DNA of 64,000 nucleotides from Streptomyces aureocirculatus (GTDB taxonomy: Bacteria; Actinomycetota; Actinomycetes; Streptomycetales; Streptomycetaceae). Below, in pieces: positions 8,263-17,134 of this stretch. The first letter of the stretch is position 1, and each line of letters opens with the position of its first letter. The stretch is taken from the NCBI RefSeq assembly GCF_000720475.1, contig NZ_JOAP01000023.1, positions 55,460 through 119,459 on the forward strand, written 5' to 3'. The notes below the pieces were generated by a model. That model was not told the origin of the DNA. It made no database searches and worked only from the letters and a program-made list of their open reading frames with translations. The position numbers were made by a program, and so were the translations under genes.

Positions 8263-10830
8263 GTGCTGAAGGCCACGCTCCGCAGCTTCCTCGCGCACAA
8301 GGGCAGGCTGGCCCTGTCCGCGCTCGCCGTGATCCTCTCGGTAGCGTTCGTCGCGGGCAGTCTGATCTTCTCCGACACCGTCGCCCGCACCTTCGACCGG
8401 CTCTTCGCGTCCACCTCCGCCGACGTGACGGTCGCGCCCGCGGACGACGACCTCGACGAGGGCATGCCGACGGGACGGACACCGACCCTGCCCGCGACGG
8501 TGGCACGGCAGATCGCGAAGATCGACGGCGTCGCCGGCACGCACGTGGACGCGGAGGTCGAGAACATCACGGTCGTCGACCGCCACAACGACACCGTCGG
8601 CCCCACAAGCGGGGCGCCCACGATCGCCTCCAACTGGTACGAGACCGACCGCAGCCCGGTGCGGCTCACCTCGGGCCGGGCCCCGCACGGCGCCGGGGAG
8701 GCCCTGGTCGACGCGGACACCGCGGACAAGAAGGACGTGGAGATCGGGGACACGCTCTCGGTCCTCGCCGCACCCGGCTCGTTCAAGGTGCGGGTCGTCG
8801 GCATCGTCACGTTCACGACCACCAACCCCGGCGCGGCCCTCGTCTTCCTGGACACCCCGACCGCGCAGGCCAAGCTGCTCGGCAACGAGGACGCGGCGAC
8901 CGGCATCGCCGTCGACGCCGCGCCCGGTGTCCCCGACGCCGAGCTGAAGCGGCGCATCGCCGCCGAACTGGGCACCTCCTACGACCTGAAGACCGCGGAC
9001 GAACAGGCCGAGTCGGCCGCGTCCGAGCTCGGCGGCTTCCTCGACGTGATCAAGTACGTGATGCTCGGCTTCGCCGGCGTCGCGGTCCTCGTCGGCATCT
9101 TCCTGATCGTCAACACCTTCTCGATGCTCATCGCACAGCGCACCCGCGAGCTGGGCCTGCTGCGCGCGCTCGGCGCCGACCGCAGGCAGGTGCGCCGCTC
9201 GGTACTGATCGAGGCCGTGCTCCTCGGCGTGGTCGGCTCCACCCTCGGCCTCGCCGCCGGAATCGGCCTCGCCGCCGGACTCATCGAGCTGATGGGTCTG
9301 CTCGGGATGAACCTGAAGTCCACGGAAATGGTGATCGCCTGGCCGACGCCGGTGGTGTCGTACGTGGTCGGGGTGGGCGTCACCTTCGTCGCGGCGTATC
9401 TGCCGGCGCGCCGGGCAGCGCAGGTGTCCCCCATGGCGGCGCTCGCGGACGCCGAGATCGCGGGCGTGGGGCGGCCGTTGCGGAGGCGGGCCGTCGTCGG
9501 CGGGGTCGTGGCAGTGGCCGGAGCCGCCGCGCTCGTCGGATGCGCGGCCTCGTCCGACACCTCGACATCGGCGTCCCTGCTCGGCCTCGGAGTCGTCCTC
9601 AGCCTCGTCGCCACCGTCGTGGCGGGCCCGCTCCTGGTGCGTCCGGTGATCCGGGTGCTCGGCGGTGCCTTCCCCGCCCTGTTCGGCTCGGTGGGCCGGA
9701 TGAGTCAGCGCAACGCGCTGCGCAACCCGCGCCGCACCGGAGCCACGGCGGCCGCGCTGATGGTGGGCCTCGCCCTGGTCGGCGGGTTGTCGGTGGCCAG
9801 CGCCTCCATGACCAAGTCGTTCGACGAGCAGATCGACAAGACCCTCGGCGCGGACTTCGTCGTGCAGAACAACGCGTTCCTGCCGTTCCCCCGCGAGGTC
9901 ACCGAGAAGGTGCGGGCGACCGAGGGCACCGCCGACGTCGTACGCAACCGCTTCACCCCGCTGAAGCTGCGCACGCCCGACGGCGGGACGACCGAGACGA
10001 CCGCCGCCGGGTACGGGCCACAGCTCGACGACGTCGTGAAGATGACGTACGCGCAGGGCAGTTCGGCACGGGCCCTGGCCCCCGGGCACGTCGCGATGGA
10101 CCGGGACTACGCCGAGGACCACGGCGTCCGCGTCGGTTCGGTACTGCCCGTGGAGTTCCCCGACAAGCGCAGGGCCCGGCTTACCGTGGCCGCGCTCACC
10201 GACCTGGATGGCCCAGAAGGCCCCGGCATGCGGGGCGGGGTGTTCATGGGTCTCGGCACGCTGGAGAAGTACGTGCCCGACGGACAGGACTCCGCCGTGT
10301 ACGTGAACGCCGCGCCGGGCACGGACGCCGACACCCTGCGCGACCGCCTGGACGCCGCCCTCGACCCCTACCCGCAGGTCCAGGTGCGCGACCAGGCCGA
10401 CTACAAGAAGCTCATCCGCGACCAGATCGCCGTGATGCTCTACCTCGTGTACGCACTCCTCGGCCTCGCGATCGTCATCGCGGTGCTCGGCGTGGTCAAC
10501 ACCCTTGCCCTGTCGGTCGTCGAGCGCACCCGGGAGATCGGGCTGCTCCGCGCGATCGGCCTCGCGCGACGGCAACTGCGCCGCATGATCCGCCTGGAGT
10601 CGGTGGTGATCGCGGTGTTCGGGGCGGTGCTCGGTCTCGTACTCGGTCTGGTGTGGGGCGTGTCGATGCACCAGGTCCTTCAGTTGCAGGGGCTGACGGC
10701 GTTCGCGGTGCCGTGGTCGACGGTCGTGGCCGTCGTCGTCGGCTCGGTGGTCGTCGGGATAGTCGCGGCGCTGCTTCCGGCGCTGCGGGCGTCGCGCATG
10801 AACGTCCTGGAGGCGATCGCTCACGAGTGA
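8263..10830 (+). CDS. FtsX-like ABC transporter permease
   Basis: This 855-aa membrane protein has two FtsX/MacB-type repeats: an N-terminal TM (ALSALAVILSVAFVAGSLIF), an extracellular segment, three TM helices around residues 262-395 (GFAGVAVLVGIFLIVNTF), TMs near 410-455, a second periplasm-like domain and a last TM trio around 720-840. The conserved cytoplasmic turn RTRELGLLRALGADRRQVR occurs as RTRE(L/I)GLLRA(L/I)G in both halves. It pairs with the ATPase immediately upstream. The GTG start is at 8263. Confidence 0.92.
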   Translation: MLKATLRSFLAHKGRLALSALAVILSVAFVAGSLIFSDTVARTFDRLFASTSADVTVAPADDDLDEGMPTGRTPTLPATVARQIAKIDGVAGTHVDAEVENITVVDRHNDTVGPTSGAPTIASNWYETDRSPVRLTSGRAPHGAGEALVDADTADKKDVEIGDTLSVLAAPGSFKVRVVGIVTFTTTNPGAALVFLDTPTAQAKLLGNEDAATGIAVDAAPGVPDAELKRRIAAELGTSYDLKTADEQAESAASELGGFLDVIKYVMLGFAGVAVLVGIFLIVNTFSMLIAQRTRELGLLRALGADRRQVRRSVLIEAVLLGVVGSTLGLAAGIGLAAGLIELMGLLGMNLKSTEMVIAWPTPVVSYVVGVGVTFVAAYLPARRAAQVSPMAALADAEIAGVGRPLRRRAVVGGVVAVAGAAALVGCAASSDTSTSASLLGLGVVLSLVATVVAGPLLVRPVIRVLGGAFPALFGSVGRMSQRNALRNPRRTGATAAALMVGLALVGGLSVASASMTKSFDEQIDKTLGADFVVQNNAFLPFPREVTEKVRATEGTADVVRNRFTPLKLRTPDGGTTETTAAGYGPQLDDVVKMTYAQGSSARALAPGHVAMDRDYAEDHGVRVGSVLPVEFPDKRRARLTVAALTDLDGPEGPGMRGGVFMGLGTLEKYVPDGQDSAVYVNAAPGTDADTLRDRLDAALDPYPQVQVRDQADYKKLIRDQIAVMLYLVYALLGLAIVIAVLGVVNTLALSVVERTREIGLLRAIGLARRQLRRMIRLESVVIAVFGAVLGLVLGLVWGVSMHQVLQLQGLTAFAVPWSTVVAVVVGSVVVGIVAALLPALRASRMNVLEAIAHE

Positions 10831-11173
10831 GGGGCGGTGCCCTTCGAGCCGCTGGGTGAAGCCCCTCACCGACTGAAGCGGTACGGCGGGGGTAAGCGGC
10901 ACAGCGGGATCACCCAGCCGGGATCACCCAGCCGGGATTACGTAGCAGGGAGTGCACAGCGGGGATCACATGGCGTCGGGGAGTTACATGATGTCACCCA
11001 GAGTCACATGGAGTCCAGTGTTTTGCCGGTCCTTTAACATGGTCGGATCATTTGAATTCGAACCTCATGGAAAGGTGTGAGCGTCCGCCCATGGGCGAGC
11101 CTCCCAGTACCACGAGTACCCGACATCGCGCATTCACCACGCCCGTGGCCGACCATGGGACGGAGGTGACCCG
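10831..11173. other. 343-bp gap with 14-bp repeats
   Basis: No gene is seen. GGGATCACCCAGCC-type units recur at 10906, 10920 and 10934 with a 14-bp period, followed by looser copies of GGGATYAC to about 10970. The promoter of the CNNM pair is probably in 11030-11160. The ribosome site GGAGG is at 11162-11166, just before the ATG 11174. Confidence 0.55.
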
Positions 11174-12514
11174 ATGACCGAAGTGCTCCTGCTCCTCTTG
11201 GCGGTGCTGCTCTCGCTCGCGTGCGGTGTCTTCGTCGCCGCGGAGTTCTCGCTCACGACCGTGGAACGCAGCGACCTGGAGCGTGCCGTCGAACGCGGCG
11301 AGCGGGGCGCCGCCAGCGCCCTCAAGGCCGTCAAGAACCTCACCTTCCAGCTCTCCGGCGCACAGCTCGGCATCACCGTGACCGGCCTGGTCGTCGGTAT
11401 GCTCGCCAAACCGGCCATCGGAGACCTCATCCAGGGCCCGCTGAACGCCGCCGGTGTGCCCGACTCGGCGTCCTCGACCGTCGCCCTCATGCTCGGCACC
11501 GCCCTGTCGACGGTCTTTCTGATGGTCGTCGGTGAGCTGGTGCCCAAGAACTGGGCGATCTCCTCGCCCTTGGCCATCGCCAAGCGCGTGGCGACGCCAC
11601 AGCGCTTCTTCAGCGCCGCGTTCCGGCCCTTCATCAGGCACCTGAACAACACGGCGAACCGCGCGGTGCGCCGCATCGGCATGGAGCCCACCGAGGAGCT
11701 CGCCTCCGCGCGCGGCCCCAAGGAGCTGGTCGCCCTGGCCCGGCACTCCGCCAAGGAGGGCGCCCTGGAGCCGGACACCGCCGAGCGGTTCATGCGCACG
11801 CTGAACCTGGCCGACCTCACCGCGGAGAACGTGATGACGCCGCGCGTGCAGGTCGTCGCCCTCGACGTGCAGGCCACCTGCGAGGACGTCGCCAACGCCA
11901 CCCGCGCGACCGGTCTGTCCCGGTTCCCGATCTACCGCGGCAGCCTCGACGCGGTCGTCGGTGTCGTCCACATCAAGGACATCCTGGCCGTGCCCGCCGA
12001 GCGCAGACCGCGCCAGTCCGTGCACGAGCTGATGCGCGAGCCGCTGCTCGTACCGGAGTCGCTGACCGTCGAACGCCTCCTGGACCGGCTCTCGGGCAAG
12101 CGCACCATGGCCGTCGTCATCGACGAGTACGGCGGTACGGCGGGCGTCGCGACCCTGGAGGACATCGTCGAGGAAGTCGTCGGCGAGGTCCACGACGAGC
12201 ACGACCCGCACGAGACGCCCGACCTCGCCCCGGCCGGCACCGACGAGGACGGCCGCGCGCTGTACTCGGCGGACGGCGCTGCCCGCACCGACCAGCTCGC
12301 ACGCGTGGGCCTGCGGGCGCCGGACGGCCCGTACGAGACGCTGGCCGGCCTTGTCGCCACCGAGCTCGGCCGCATCCCCGCCGCCGGCGACACGGTCGAG
12401 GTGGCCCACTGGCGCCTGGACGTCATGGACGCCACGGGCCGCCGCGCCGCCCGGGTGCTGCTGCACGCGCCCGCCGACGCCGCAGGTGATGAGCCGGAGG
12501 AGAACGACCGATGA
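11174..12514 (+). CDS. CNNM/HlyC-CorC family membrane protein
   Basis: This 446-aa protein has an N-terminal CNNM (DUF21) domain with about four TM segments (residues 1-150; AAEFSLTTVERS, VVGELVPKNWA), a tandem CBS pair (about 200-330; ENVMTPRVQV and DEYGGTAGVATLEDIVEEVVG), and a C-terminal CorC_HlyC domain (about 345-430). The family is linked to Mg2+/Co2+ transport or resistance. It overlaps the next gene by 4 nt (ATGA), and the two paralogs probably act together. Confidence 0.9.
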   Translation: MTEVLLLLLAVLLSLACGVFVAAEFSLTTVERSDLERAVERGERGAASALKAVKNLTFQLSGAQLGITVTGLVVGMLAKPAIGDLIQGPLNAAGVPDSASSTVALMLGTALSTVFLMVVGELVPKNWAISSPLAIAKRVATPQRFFSAAFRPFIRHLNNTANRAVRRIGMEPTEELASARGPKELVALARHSAKEGALEPDTAERFMRTLNLADLTAENVMTPRVQVVALDVQATCEDVANATRATGLSRFPIYRGSLDAVVGVVHIKDILAVPAERRPRQSVHELMREPLLVPESLTVERLLDRLSGKRTMAVVIDEYGGTAGVATLEDIVEEVVGEVHDEHDPHETPDLAPAGTDEDGRALYSADGAARTDQLARVGLRAPDGPYETLAGLVATELGRIPAAGDTVEVAHWRLDVMDATGRRAARVLLHAPADAAGDEPEENDR

Positions 12515-13524
12515 TCGTCATTCAGCTTTTGATCGGCCTCGCGACGCTCGTCGTCAACGCCTTCTTCGTGGGCGCCGAGTTCGCCCTGATCTCCGTGCGG
12601 CGCAGCCAGATCGAGCCGCACGCCGAGGACGGCGACCGGCGCGCCAAGAGCGTCCTGTGGGGCCTGCGGCACGTGTCCGTCCTCATGGCCGCCGCACAGC
12701 TCGGCATCACGCTGTGCACCCTGGTGCTCGGCGTCGTCGCCGAGCCGGCGATCGCGCATCTCCTGGAGCCGGTGTTCAACGGTGTGGGCGTGCCGCACGG
12801 CCTCGTCCACCCGATCTCGTTCGTCATCGCGCTGGCCGTGGCGACGTATCTGCACATGCTGCTCGGCGAGATGATCCCGAAGAACATCGCCCTGGCCGAG
12901 CCGGTGCGCAGCGCGCTGCTGCTCGGGCCGCCCCTGGTGACGTGCGCGCGGGCGCTGCGCCCGCTGGTCTTCGCGATCAACGCGTTCGCCAACGCGATCC
13001 TGAAGCTGCTGCGGGTCGAGACGAAGGACGAGGTCGCGGCCACCTTCTCGGACGCCGAACTGGCCCGTCTGGTGCAGGACTCCAGCGACGCGGGCCTGAT
13101 CGACGACCGGGCCCAGGAGCGGCTGCACGAAGCCCTGGAGCTGGGGCGCCGCCCGGTGCGTGACGTGGTGCTTCCCCTTGAGCGAGTGAAGTACGCGCGC
13201 GTGGGCGTCACGCCGGAACAACTGGAGGCGCTGTCGGCCGAGACCGGCTTCTCGCGCTTCCCTGTCGTCGACGAGGGTCGCCGCATCGTCGGCTACCTCC
13301 ACGTCAAGGACGCCCTCGACGTCAGCCCGCGGGACCTGCCTTTCCGGGTGGCGGACATGCGGTCCATCGCCCGGGTACGGGCGGCCACCCCGCTGGACGA
13401 CGTCCTGACGGCCATGCGGGGCAGCCGCACCCATGTGGCCGCGGTGCTCGGCGAGGACGGCAGGCTGGCCGGGATGGTCACCATGGAGGACGTGCTGCGG
13501 GAGCTGTTCGGCCAGCCTGTGTGA
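12511..13524 (+). CDS. CNNM/CBS family membrane protein, second paralog
   Basis: This 337-aa paralog of the upstream gene has the DUF21 membrane domain (residues 1-160; VGAEFALISVRRS, LLGEMIPKNIALAEP) and a CBS pair (about 205-337; VTMEDVLRELFG at the end). It lacks the C-terminal CorC_HlyC domain present in its neighbour. The ATG overlaps the upstream stop, so the two are translationally coupled, a common streptomycete tandem. Confidence 0.89.
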   Translation: MIVIQLLIGLATLVVNAFFVGAEFALISVRRSQIEPHAEDGDRRAKSVLWGLRHVSVLMAAAQLGITLCTLVLGVVAEPAIAHLLEPVFNGVGVPHGLVHPISFVIALAVATYLHMLLGEMIPKNIALAEPVRSALLLGPPLVTCARALRPLVFAINAFANAILKLLRVETKDEVAATFSDAELARLVQDSSDAGLIDDRAQERLHEALELGRRPVRDVVLPLERVKYARVGVTPEQLEALSAETGFSRFPVVDEGRRIVGYLHVKDALDVSPRDLPFRVADMRSIARVRAATPLDDVLTAMRGSRTHVAAVLGEDGRLAGMVTMEDVLRELFGQPV

Positions 13525-13728
13525 GGCGCCCCCCGGGGGGGGGAGGCTGGGCGGGGGCCCGCGGTCGGGGGCTCGGGGCCTCGTGGCGTTCGGCCGGAAG
13601 CTGCCACCCGGCCGTCTGCACGGCGAGCACGCCGCCCGCTTCACCCGCCCCTGAGCCCACCGGAACCGCCCGGACCGCCCCCGGCAGCCCCGGCAGCCCC
13701 GGCAAGGGCGGGATACCATCGCATCGCC
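13525..13728. terminator. gap with G/C dyad after CNNM pair
   Basis: No gene is seen. A CCCCCCGGGGGG dyad at about 13530-13545 directly follows the stop and could end transcription. Further on are short CCGGCAGC repeats, and a TACCAT -10 at 13714-13719 lies 9 nt before the SGNH hydrolase ATG. Confidence 0.4.
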
Positions 13729-14574
13729 ATGCAGATCGATCCCCACCACACAAGCCTTGTCGCGATCGGCGACTCCTTCACCGAGGGCATGTCCGATCTG
13801 CTGCCGGACGGCAGCTACCGCGGCTGGGCCGATGTCCTCGCTGAGCGTCTGGCGACCCGCACCCCCGGCTTCCGGTACGCCAACCTCGCCGTACGCGGCA
13901 AGCTCATCGGACAGATCGCCGAGGAGCAGGCCCCCATGGCCGCCGCACTCGGCGCCGATGTGGTCACCCTCGTCGGCGGCCTCAACGACACCTTGCGGCC
14001 CAAGTGCGACATGGGCCGGGTGCGCGGGCTCCTTGAACACGCGGTGGAGACCCTCGCCCCGGCCTGCAAACAATTGGTCCTGATGCGCAGCCCAGGCCGC
14101 CAGGGCCCGGTCCTCGAACGGTTCCGCCCCCGCATGGAAGAACTCTTCCACTACGTCGACGAACTCGGGGCCCGGCACGGAGCCGTCGTCGTCGATCTGT
14201 ACGGGTCCACGGCGCTCGGCGACCAGCGGATGTGGGACGTGGACCGGCTGCACCTGACGGCGGAGGGGCACCGCCGGGTCGCCGAGGCGGTGTGGCAGAC
14301 GCTCGGCCACGAACCGGTGGATGACTGGCGCACACCGCTGCCGCCCGCGGCTCGCGCCGCCTGGGCCGCCCGCCGCGCGAGCGACCTGCGCTTCGCCCGA
14401 CAGCATCTGGGCCCCTGGATCGGCCGCCGGCTGACCGGCCGCTCGTCCGGTGACGGCCGCGTGGGCGCTCATGTGGATCCCGAGACCGGCCGTGCGTTCT
14501 GGGTGACGCCGAACGACCCGGTGACCCCGGGCCCCGTCCGGACCTGGCACCGCGTGGAGCCGGACACAGCCTGA
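13729..14574 (+). CDS. SGNH/GDSL family hydrolase
   Basis: This 281-aa esterase/lipase-fold protein has block I VAIGDSFTEG (Ser17), block II Gly in AVRGKLIGQ, block III GGLNDT, and block V DRLHLTAEGHRRVAE with the Asp-x-x-His pair. No signal peptide is visible, so it is probably cytoplasmic. The C-terminal ~70 residues extend past the usual SGNH core. Its -10 TACCAT (13714-13719) leaves almost no 5' leader. The substrate is unknown. Confidence 0.86.
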   Translation: MQIDPHHTSLVAIGDSFTEGMSDLLPDGSYRGWADVLAERLATRTPGFRYANLAVRGKLIGQIAEEQAPMAAALGADVVTLVGGLNDTLRPKCDMGRVRGLLEHAVETLAPACKQLVLMRSPGRQGPVLERFRPRMEELFHYVDELGARHGAVVVDLYGSTALGDQRMWDVDRLHLTAEGHRRVAEAVWQTLGHEPVDDWRTPLPPAARAAWAARRASDLRFARQHLGPWIGRRLTGRSSGDGRVGAHVDPETGRAFWVTPNDPVTPGPVRTWHRVEPDTA

Positions 14575-14638
14575 CACGGGTCGCTTCTTGTAGCTTCCGA
14601 CGATCCGGCCCATGGCGCTGGCCTGCAGAAACCGACAG

Positions 14639-14652
14639 TAGAATGGCCGACT
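14639..14652 (+). promoter_or_regulatory. purB promoter -10, probable leaderless start
   Basis: TAGAAT at 14639-14644 is a near-consensus -10. The GTG start codon begins 8 nt later, so the transcription start would fall at or next to the start codon. No Shine-Dalgarno sequence precedes it. A good -35 is not evident. Confidence 0.6.
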
Positions 14653-16095
14653 GTGACTGCTGCGCCTGCAAAGCCCCGTATCCCGAACGTCCTCGCCGGG
14701 CGTTACGCCTCCACCGAGCTCGCGACGCTCTGGTCGCCCGAGCAGAAGGTGAAGCTGGAGCGCCGCCTCTGGCTCGCCGTCCTGCGTGCCCAGAAGGACC
14801 TCGGCATCGATGTGCCGGACGCCGCGATCACCGACTACGAGCGCGTGCTCGACCAGGTCGACCTGGCCTCCATCGCCGAGCGCGAGAAGGTCACCCGGCA
14901 CGACGTGAAGGCCCGCATCGAGGAGTTCAACGCCCTCGCCGGTCACGAGCACATCCACAAGGGCATGACTTCCCGCGACCTCACCGAGAACGTGGAGCAG
15001 CTCCAGATCCGGCTCTCCCTCGAACTGGTCCGGTCCCGCACCGTCGCCGTCCTCGCCCGCCTGGGCAGGCTCTCCGGTGAGTACGCCGAGCTGGTCATGG
15101 CCGGCCGCTCCCACAACGTCGCCGCCCAGGCCACCACCCTCGGCAAGCGCTTCGCCACGGCCGCCGACGAACTGCTCGTGGCCCACCGCCGCCTGGAGGA
15201 CCTCCTCGGCCGCTACCCGCTGCGCGGCATCAAGGGCCCCGTCGGCACCGCCCAGGACATGCTCGACCTGCTCGGCGGCGACACCGACAAGCTCACCGAG
15301 CTCGAGGACCGCATCGCCTCCCACCTCGGCTTCGACCGTGCCTTCACCTCCGTCGGTCAGGTCTACCCCCGCTCCCTCGACTACGAGGTGGTGACGGCAC
15401 TCGTGCAGCTCGCCGCCGCCCCGTCCTCGCTGGCCAAGACGATCCGCCTGATGGCCGGGCACGAACTGGTCACCGAAGGCTTCAAGCCCGGCCAGGTCGG
15501 CTCGTCCGCGATGCCGCACAAGATGAACACCCGCTCCTGCGAGCGCGTCAACGGCCTGACCGTCATCCTCCGCGGCTACGCCTCGATGACCGCCGAACTG
15601 GCCGGCGACCAGTGGAACGAAGGCGACGTCTCCTGCTCGGTCGTGCGCCGCGTGGCCCTGCCCGACGCGTTCTTCGCGCTGGACGGCCTGCTGGAGACGT
15701 TCCTGACGGTCCTTGACGAGTTCGGCGCGTTCCCGGCTGTCATCGCCCGTGAGCTGGACCGCTATCTGCCGTTCCTCGCCACCACCAAGGTGCTCATGGC
15801 GTCCGTGCGGGCCGGTGTGGGCCGTGAGGAGGCCCACGAGGCGATCAAGGAGAACGCCGTCGCCGCCGCCCTCGCCATGCGTGAGCAGGGCGCCGAGCGC
15901 AACGAGCTCCTGGACAAGCTCGCCGCCGACTCCCGCATTCCGCTGGACCGCGCCCAACTGGACGAGCTGATGGCCGACAAGCTGTCGTTCACCGGTGCCG
16001 CCAGCGATCAGGTCGCCACGGTCGTCGCCCAGGTCGAGGCTGTCCTCAAGGAGCACCCGGAGGCGGCGGCCTACAAGCCGGGCGCGATTCTCTGA
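14653..16095 (+). CDS. purB: adenylosuccinate lyase
   Basis: PurB (480 aa) catalyses two purine steps: cleavage of SAICAR to AICAR and of adenylosuccinate to AMP. The fumarase-superfamily signature GSSAMPHKMNTRSCE is present near residues 283-297, with the catalytic-loop serines. Other conserved blocks are HDVKARIEEF and HKGMTSRDLTENVEQ. The GTG start gives the family N-terminus and fits the leaderless promoter. It is monocistronic and convergent with the DedA gene. Confidence 0.95.
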   Translation: MTAAPAKPRIPNVLAGRYASTELATLWSPEQKVKLERRLWLAVLRAQKDLGIDVPDAAITDYERVLDQVDLASIAEREKVTRHDVKARIEEFNALAGHEHIHKGMTSRDLTENVEQLQIRLSLELVRSRTVAVLARLGRLSGEYAELVMAGRSHNVAAQATTLGKRFATAADELLVAHRRLEDLLGRYPLRGIKGPVGTAQDMLDLLGGDTDKLTELEDRIASHLGFDRAFTSVGQVYPRSLDYEVVTALVQLAAAPSSLAKTIRLMAGHELVTEGFKPGQVGSSAMPHKMNTRSCERVNGLTVILRGYASMTAELAGDQWNEGDVSCSVVRRVALPDAFFALDGLLETFLTVLDEFGAFPAVIARELDRYLPFLATTKVLMASVRAGVGREEAHEAIKENAVAAALAMREQGAERNELLDKLAADSRIPLDRAQLDELMADKLSFTGAASDQVATVVAQVEAVLKEHPEAAAYKPGAIL

Positions 16096-16210
16096 GTTCG
16101 GCGGTCCGGCCATGATGGTCCTCTGATCTCTGAGTCGGTCGGGTGATGTCCGCGTCGGTCGGGTCGTTCGTTCTCCTGCGGGCGGGTCGCGGTTCGCGCA
16201 TCCGGTGGGG

Positions 16211-16957
16211 TCAGTTCCTCGACCGGTGTGAGCCGCGGCCCGCCTTGCGTATGCGGATCACCACGAACACCAGGACAGCCAGGGCGACGATGCCGAGCAC
16301 GGCCTTCGAGTACAGGCCGACCACGTCGGTGACCTCGTGCCAGCGGCTGCCGAGCCCATAGCCGAGCAGCACGAACACGCTGTTCCACAGCAGGCTGCCC
16401 AGTGTCGTGAGGCCCAGGAACACGGGCAGCGGCATCCGCTCGATCCCGGCCGGTATCGAGATCATGCTGCGGAAGATCGGGATCATTCGGCCGAAGAACA
16501 CGGCCTTGGTGCCGTGCCGGCTGAACCATGCCTCCGTCTTCTCTATGTCCGACGTCTTGACCAGCGGCAGGCGTGCGGCGACGGCGACCGTGCGGTCCCG
16601 GCCGAGCAGGGCGCCGACCCAGTACAGCGCGAGGGCTCCGACGACCGAGCCGACCGTCGTCCACAGCAGGGCCGCCAGAAGGCTGAACTTGCCCTGGCTG
16701 GCGGCGAATCCGGCCAGGGGCAGGATCACCTCGCTGGGCAGGGGCGGGAACAGATTCTCCAGCGCGATTGCCGCGCCGGCCCCGACCGCGCCGAGCGAGT
16801 CCATGAGATCGGCCGCCCACCCCGCTATACCCCCCGCGGGGGCGTCGGCGGGGGCGGCCGCGTACACCACGTGCCGAGCGGATCCGGAGACGGGTGAGAC
16901 TGTCGCCGCGAAGGACTCGGATGCGGCAGCGAGCGTGTGCTGAGCAGTGAGGATCAT
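16211..16957 (-). CDS. DedA/SNARE-associated membrane protein
   Basis: This 248-aa DedA-family protein belongs to a group linked to lipid-carrier flipping and membrane homeostasis. It has the ENLFPPLPSEVILPLAG entry segment, the FGRMIPIFRSMISIPAG re-entrant-loop motif with conserved arginine, and TM segments spread over residues ~45-240. The start at 16957 (MILTAQHT) is chosen; an upstream in-frame start at 17008 has no better ribosome site. It is divergent from a two-component system, with an iterated operator-like array between. Confidence 0.87.
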   Translation of the reverse strand: MILTAQHTLAAASESFAATVSPVSGSARHVVYAAAPADAPAGGIAGWAADLMDSLGAVGAGAAIALENLFPPLPSEVILPLAGFAASQGKFSLLAALLWTTVGSVVGALALYWVGALLGRDRTVAVAARLPLVKTSDIEKTEAWFSRHGTKAVFFGRMIPIFRSMISIPAGIERMPLPVFLGLTTLGSLLWNSVFVLLGYGLGSRWHEVTDVVGLYSKAVLGIVALAVLVFVVIRIRKAGRGSHRSRN

Positions 16958-17015
16958 GTCTTCGACGGTACGAAACCGCAGGCCACCGCGGTATGAGGGC
17001 GGCCGCACAGTTGCG

Positions 17016-17098
17016 CTGCGGGAAGCCGTAGGCCCGCCTGCGGAACGCCGTAGATACGGCCTGCGGCCTACCGCAGACAGCTTTGCGGTTTTCCGCAG
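17016..17098. promoter_or_regulatory. four phased copies of CTGCGGNNNNCCGYAG
   Basis: Four 16-bp near-palindromes sit at 17016-17031, 17038-17053, 17061-17076 and 17083-17098. Each fits (C/T)TGCGG-N4-CCG(C/T)AG, and copies 3 and 4 are fully symmetric over TGCGG/CCGCA. Start-to-start distances are 22, 23 and 22 bp, about two helical turns, so bound dimers would lie on one DNA face. The array lies between the DedA gene and the sensor kinase. A plausible binder is the LuxR-type regulator encoded by 18277-18921; that is inference. Confidence 0.75.
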
Positions 17099-17120
17099 TC
17101 CGCTCCGCGCACGGCTCGGC

Positions 17121-17134
17121 TAGCGTGTTTGATC
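17121..17134 (+). promoter_or_regulatory. -10 box of sensor kinase operon
   Basis: TAGCGT at 17121-17126 is 8 nt before the ATG at 17135, predicting a leaderless or near-leaderless mRNA. The fourth operator copy ends 22 bp upstream, covering the -35 position. Confidence 0.5.

Noticed and set aside
11932..16113. 1393-aa minus-strand ORF
   Set aside because: It lies antisense to CNNM, SGNH and purB genes with clear motifs; it is a product of high GC.
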